Positions 60,717 to 64,000 of a DNA stretch of 64,000 nt are shown one piece after another. The DNA is from Clostridium_AT radicumherbarum (GTDB lineage: Bacteria; Bacillota; Clostridia; Clostridiales; Clostridiaceae), in contig NZ_JBJHZY010000005.1 in assembly GCF_045310525.1 (NCBI RefSeq), forward strand, positions 119,700 through 183,699. Reading direction: 5' to 3'. Made by a program: the position numbers and the translations under genes. How positions within the stretch are numbered: the first letter of the stretch is position 1; each line of letters opens with the position of its first letter. Below the pieces are notes generated by a model that did no database searches, was not told the origin of the DNA, and saw only the letters and a list, made by a program, of their open reading frames with translations.

Positions 60717-62162
60717 TTAGCTATCTATTACAGTAATTTTATTATCATTTATACCAAGTATTGATACTCCATTTTCTAAATAGTATTTTATCACACTTAT
60801 ACAGTTATAATCTATAATCTCTCCAGGATTTAAAATAGGGACTCCTGGCGGATATGGAACTACTGATAAGGCGCAAATCTTTCCTAGGGCTTTATCAATA
60901 CTTAATTCCACCCGTTTTTTCTCTGAGGCCTCATATGGTAATAACTTAGCTTTGGGAATATAAATTTCTCTTACTCTTACTACATGTTCTCGTATTTCAT
61001 CCTTGTTGCAATTACTTAATACCTCATATAATCTTTTAAAATCTTCTTCATAATTAAATGGAGAAAATATGAGTATTACATTTGAACCATCGCTCATTTC
61101 CGCTTGAATCTTATTTTTCCTTAAATAATTGTAAAGCTTATGGGCACTTAAACCCTCATAAACATTGATTACAAACCTGCTTAAGTCTAGAATATGATAA
61201 TTTGGTTTACATCTAGCTTCATTAATTATATCCTTCTCTTCCAATACATGAACCCAATTCAATTTGTTAATAAGGCCTCTGTATTTGTTTGCTCTTTTAA
61301 TTAAATCTTTATAAGCTTCTTTACCATACTCCTCTAAAAAATACCTTCCATAATCCATAGAACACATAAGCATATAGGAGGGGCTTGTACTCAAAAATGT
61401 ACTAACATAAAAGTCAACCTTTACTATATTAATCTCACTGTCTTTACCTACATGAAGAAAGGCTGTTTGTGTAAAGCTTGGTAAGGTTTTATGTGAGCTC
61501 ATTACTACCATATCAGCACCTATGGTTAAAGCACTTTCTGGAAGTTCTTCGCATATTCCAAAATGGGCACCATGTGCTGAATCTACTAATACTTTCATAT
61601 TATACTTTTTAGCTTCATTAACAATTAGCTGTAGATCAGTGCAAATGCCATAATAATTAGGATAAGTTAGTATTATCCCTTTGGCATCTTTATTATTATT
61701 TATTAAACAAAGAAAATGCTCCACATCAATGGACATAGGAGCATTATACTTTTTAATTAATTCATTTCTTATATAAACAGGCCTCAATTTTCTAAGAACA
61801 ATACCATTAAAAATACTTCTATGGCAATTTCTTTCAACTATAATCTTATCTCCTTCATCAAAACATGAAAAAATCATTGCTAAATTTCCACTTGTACTGC
61901 CATTTACTAAAAAATAGGATTTCCTGCTCTTATAAAATTTACTTAATTTATCTAGTGATTCTTTTATAATACCTTCAGGATTATGAAGGTTATCTAATCC
62001 ATCAACTTCAGTCAAATCAGCTTTAATTATATCTTTAAAAAACTCTTCAACTTCAGGTATACCTAAAAAGCCTTCTCCTCCCTTATGTCCAGGCATAGAA
62101 AAGGACACGTTATTCTCCCTCACATACCTTAAAACACCCTCTATAAGCGGTAACTTTGACAC
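60717..62162 (-). CDS. Orn/Lys/Arg decarboxylase-family PLP enzyme (YaaO-type)
   Basis: 481 residues, fold type I. Seen: SMPGHKGGEGF, VNGSTSGNLAMIFS, DSAHGAHFG, PLP-lysine site MVVMSSHKTLPSFTQTAFL, and a C-terminal PYPPGVPILNPGE. Same position as Bacillus yaaO (a lysine decarboxylase homolog). Probably makes cadaverine or agmatine; substrate cannot be read from sequence. GTG start, overlapping the end of csfB by 22 bases, so coupling is likely. Confidence 0.9.
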   Translation of the reverse strand: MSKLPLIEGVLRYVRENNVSFSMPGHKGGEGFLGIPEVEEFFKDIIKADLTEVDGLDNLHNPEGIIKESLDKLSKFYKSRKSYFLVNGSTSGNLAMIFSCFDEGDKIIVERNCHRSIFNGIVLRKLRPVYIRNELIKKYNAPMSIDVEHFLCLINNNKDAKGIILTYPNYYGICTDLQLIVNEAKKYNMKVLVDSAHGAHFGICEELPESALTIGADMVVMSSHKTLPSFTQTAFLHVGKDSEINIVKVDFYVSTFLSTSPSYMLMCSMDYGRYFLEEYGKEAYKDLIKRANKYRGLINKLNWVHVLEEKDIINEARCKPNYHILDLSRFVINVYEGLSAHKLYNYLRKNKIQAEMSDGSNVILIFSPFNYEEDFKRLYEVLSNCNKDEIREHVVRVREIYIPKAKLLPYEASEKKRVELSIDKALGKICALSVVPYPPGVPILNPGEIIDYNCISVIKYYLENGVSILGINDNKITVIDS

Positions 62163-62353
62163 CTAATATCCTCTCCCCTTAGAGTAACTTTAACTATTGT
62201 TTTTTTTATGCAGTCTTTATAATATTCATAAAAATCTGTTTCCATCTCTGCCTTTATAAGTCTATCCTCACAGCATTTGCAAATTCTTTTACCATTAACC
62301 ATTATACCACTAATTAGAGGCTTTCTACATATTATACATTCTTGTCTAATCAT
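62141..62353 (-). CDS. csfB: CsfB/Gin-type anti-sigma-G factor
   Basis: 70 residues. Zinc-finger pattern CIICRKPLISGIMVNGKRICKCC (two CxxC pairs), followed by ADAEME-like helix. Bacillus CsfB (Gin) inhibits sigma G until the forespore is ready; position upstream of the decarboxylase/tmk is the same. GGGGG ribosome site before the ATG. Indicates a spore-forming host. Confidence 0.85.
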   Translation of the reverse strand: MIRQECIICRKPLISGIMVNGKRICKCCEDRLIKAEMETDFYEYYKDCIKKTIVKVTLRGEDIRCQSYRL

Positions 62354-62570
62354 AATTTCCCCCTATAATATTTTTTAATCAATACCCATTAGTTAAATTT
62401 TGCCTCTTATACTATATTTTATTCATTGAGTCTTCCCTTTTTATTTTGTCCACATAAATATTAAAACTTTATTCAAATATATTACTAATTTTCGGGAAAC
62501 AATAATTTATAAGAAATTACATACTTAAAACTAATATATAAATGATAAGTACAGGAGGCAATTAAAAATT

Positions 62571-63758
62571 ATGAAGCAGGAGATGATAAGTTATCTTTCT
62601 ACAATAAAGGAGGAAATATTTACTCTTTCTAAGTATATATATGATAATCCAGAAGAAAGCTTTTGTGAATACAAAGCATATAATTACATATTAGAATTAT
62701 TAAGATGTAAGGATTTTAAAGTAAAGGAAAATTTCTTAGATATACCTACAGCATTTTATGCTGAATATGGCAGTGGGCATCCAAAACTCTGCTTCATTTG
62801 TGAATATGATGCTGCTTCTAAATCTGGACATATTACAGGACATAATTTAATTTCTGCCATGTCTATAAGTTCAGCCTTATGTTTAACTAAAGTTCTTAAC
62901 AAATTTCAAAGCGGCACTATAATATTATTAGGCTGCCCTGGGGAGTTTGTAAGTGGGTCAAAGATTACAATGGCAAAGCAAGGAACCTTTACAGATATAG
63001 ATGTTGTGCTAATGGCTCACCCTGATATAGAGAATTCTGGTACAGGAACCTCAATGGCTCAGCTGCCTATTAAAATAAAGTATTTAAGCAAAGAGTTTAT
63101 TACATATTTAAAAGAAGGTGAATACTCTTCCTCTGATGCTGCTATTTTTACTTTAAATGCAATTAGTACATTGAAAACTGGCTTTAAAAGAAATTGTGCT
63201 ATTGATGGTATTAGAATTAAAAATGGTGATTCTCGCCATATTCAGTCAAAAGAATCTGAAATTAAATTTTATATAAGAACGCCTAAAATGATCGAAGCTT
63301 GCGAAATTGAAAAGAAAATAAAGGAACTAGTTAAAGTGACAGCAGATTTAATGAATGTTAACTATGAGATATGTATGGATGAGCTTCCTTACGACGAGCT
63401 TATACCAAACCAGGCTCTCTCAAGAATATTTGCTCACAATCTTAAAGAAGCCGGTATTATTGATACTCTAGAACCCAAAAACACCTTTGCCGGGCTAAGC
63501 CTTGGAACCGTCAGTCATCTTGTTCCCTGTATACATCCCTACATCTCAATAACAGATGATAGTGCAATTAAATTTTCTACAACGGAATTTGCCAAAGCCA
63601 CAATTTCAGAATATGCTCAAGATAAAATATTGAAAGCAGCTACTGCACTTGCTATAACAGGGCTTGACCTACTAGAAAACCAGGAGCTGCTGAGAGAAAT
63701 TAAAGCTGAATTTTTTGAAACTATTAAAGAACACCAAGATAAGTCTTGTTTAGTATAG
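62571..63758 (+). CDS. M20-family peptidase/amidohydrolase homolog with incomplete metal site
   Basis: 395 residues with the M20D layout: N-terminal NPEESFCEYKAY, CEYDAASKSGHITGHNLI (about 77-93), GCPGEFVSGSK (about 121-131), AHPD (149), C-terminal GLSLGTVSHLVPCIHPY (about 308-324). In AbgB-like members the corresponding motifs are HACGHN, PAEEGGGG and SSDMGNVSH: here the Cys ligand is Thr, the second Glu is Phe and the Asp of the third motif is missing. Metal-dependent activity is therefore doubtful. Good AGGAGG ribosome site and intact length argue it is expressed, not a decaying gene. Divergent from csfB. Confidence 0.8.
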   Translation: MKQEMISYLSTIKEEIFTLSKYIYDNPEESFCEYKAYNYILELLRCKDFKVKENFLDIPTAFYAEYGSGHPKLCFICEYDAASKSGHITGHNLISAMSISSALCLTKVLNKFQSGTIILLGCPGEFVSGSKITMAKQGTFTDIDVVLMAHPDIENSGTGTSMAQLPIKIKYLSKEFITYLKEGEYSSSDAAIFTLNAISTLKTGFKRNCAIDGIRIKNGDSRHIQSKESEIKFYIRTPKMIEACEIEKKIKELVKVTADLMNVNYEICMDELPYDELIPNQALSRIFAHNLKEAGIIDTLEPKNTFAGLSLGTVSHLVPCIHPYISITDDSAIKFSTTEFAKATISEYAQDKILKAATALAITGLDLLENQELLREIKAEFFETIKEHQDKSCLV

Positions 63759-63775
63759 ATAGTACTAAAATTATT

Positions 63776-63880
63776 ACTTAGTCGCCCAAGCAGATTGAAG
63801 CCCTAAATGGGCTTCAATGGGTAGATTAGACGATGGCAATCGTCGTGTTAGGCTACCCCGTCGTAATGCCATGGGCGACT
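63776..63880. repeat. Two-hairpin repeat (third copy) fused to a 5S rRNA-derived end
   Basis: Begins with an 18-base exact copy of an internal 5S rRNA segment (ACTTAGTCGCCCAAGCAG). Next come TTGAAGCCC(TAAAT)GGGCTTCAA, the small hairpin with the same loop as the copies at 53.9 kb, and GGGTAG ... CTACCC enclosing GACGAT / ATCGTC. The ends AGTCGCCC and GGGCGACT also pair. Confidence 0.65.
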
Positions 63881-63890
63881 TTTGTGTAAA

Positions 63891-63925
63891 TAAAAAAAAC
63901 ATTAAGTATTTAAACTTAATGTTTT
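63891..63925 (-). terminator. 5S rRNA (rrn operon) terminator
   Basis: AACATTAAGT / ACTTAATGTT with a 6-base loop and an eight-T tail on the minus strand, right after the 5S end. Confidence 0.9.
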
Positions 63926-63928
63926 TAA

Positions 63929-64000
63929 CCTAGCAACGTCCTACTCTGCCACTTAGTCGCCCAAGCAGTACCATCGGCGCTGAGAAGCTTAACCATCGTG
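63929..64000 (-). rRNA. rrf: 5S ribosomal RNA, 3' portion (5' end beyond the right edge)
   Basis: Read on the minus strand the segment has the 5S hallmarks GGTTAAGC, GCGCCGATGGTACTGC, GGGCGACTAAGTGGCAGAGTAGGACG and a terminal GTTGCTAGG. About 72 bases are visible; the rest lies outside the window. The intrinsic terminator follows. It probably ends an rrn operon. Confidence 0.92.

Noticed and set aside
63776..63880. A second complete 5S rRNA
   Set aside because: Only 18 bases match the 5S sequence; the rest is the hairpin repeat.
1..64000. Prophage, insertion sequence or plasmid gene set
   Set aside because: No transposase, integrase, capsid or partition gene was seen; the possible rlmH-linked element has no recombinase.

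Overview
The window is strongly AT-rich, densely coded DNA with Clostridium-type genes throughout. It has a 2[4Fe-4S] ferredoxin, a CsfB/Gin anti-sigma-G factor, an AbrB regulator, a GerMN lipoprotein, CWB2 cell-wall anchors, a c-di-GMP-II riboswitch, MotA/MotB and a DUF1540 protein. This points to an anaerobic, spore-forming, flagellated Clostridium sensu stricto-like firmicute. No prophage, transposase or CRISPR array was seen. The order csfB, decarboxylase, tmk, darA (yaaQ), holB, ricT (yaaT), TrmN6-like, rsmI, abrB matches the origin-proximal block of Bacillus subtilis. That, with walJ and rlmH and a 5S rRNA at the right edge, suggests an origin-proximal location.

Left part (1-14.5 kb): a truncated purine permease under a guanine-type riboswitch; an ABC exporter/two-component operon with direct-repeat operator candidates; a secreted M4 metalloprotease; and a MarR-controlled heterodimeric ABC multidrug exporter. 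From 14.6 to 17.8 kb lies a compact lipoyl cluster: a ligase, a free-standing lipoyl domain, lipoyl synthase and a second ligase. From 17.9 to 24.7 kb are exonuclease III, glycerate kinase, an aldose epimerase, an oxidoreductase, a soluble chemoreceptor and an unknown membrane/propeller protein.

Middle part (24.9-42.7 kb): a divergent MurNAc salvage locus (mupG-murP / murQ-murR). Next come two large surface proteins: a ten-repeat Ig/PxKF protein behind a c-di-GMP-II riboswitch, and an LRR-InlB-Big2-CWB2 wall protein. A membrane-anchored lipase follows, sitting between two copies of the rlmH 3' end, which resembles an SCC-like attachment-site duplication. After it come rlmH, a SEC-C protein, a GerMN lipoprotein, walJ, murA and a small DUF1540 gene.

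Right part (42.9-64 kb): RNA-ligase-like 2H phosphoesterase, zinc-ribbon protein, a 632-residue glutamine synthetase, glutamate racemase, cyclophilin, a dUTPase-like protein, a LysR regulator, and a cluster of DnaA-box-like sites beside transaldolase. The abrB-to-csfB block follows, interrupted by motAB, ferredoxin and an HMA-like protein. It ends with an M20-family protein lacking several metal ligands and the 3' part of a 5S rRNA. Two intergenic regions (53.9 and 63.8 kb) carry copies of the same two-hairpin repeat with compensatory changes.
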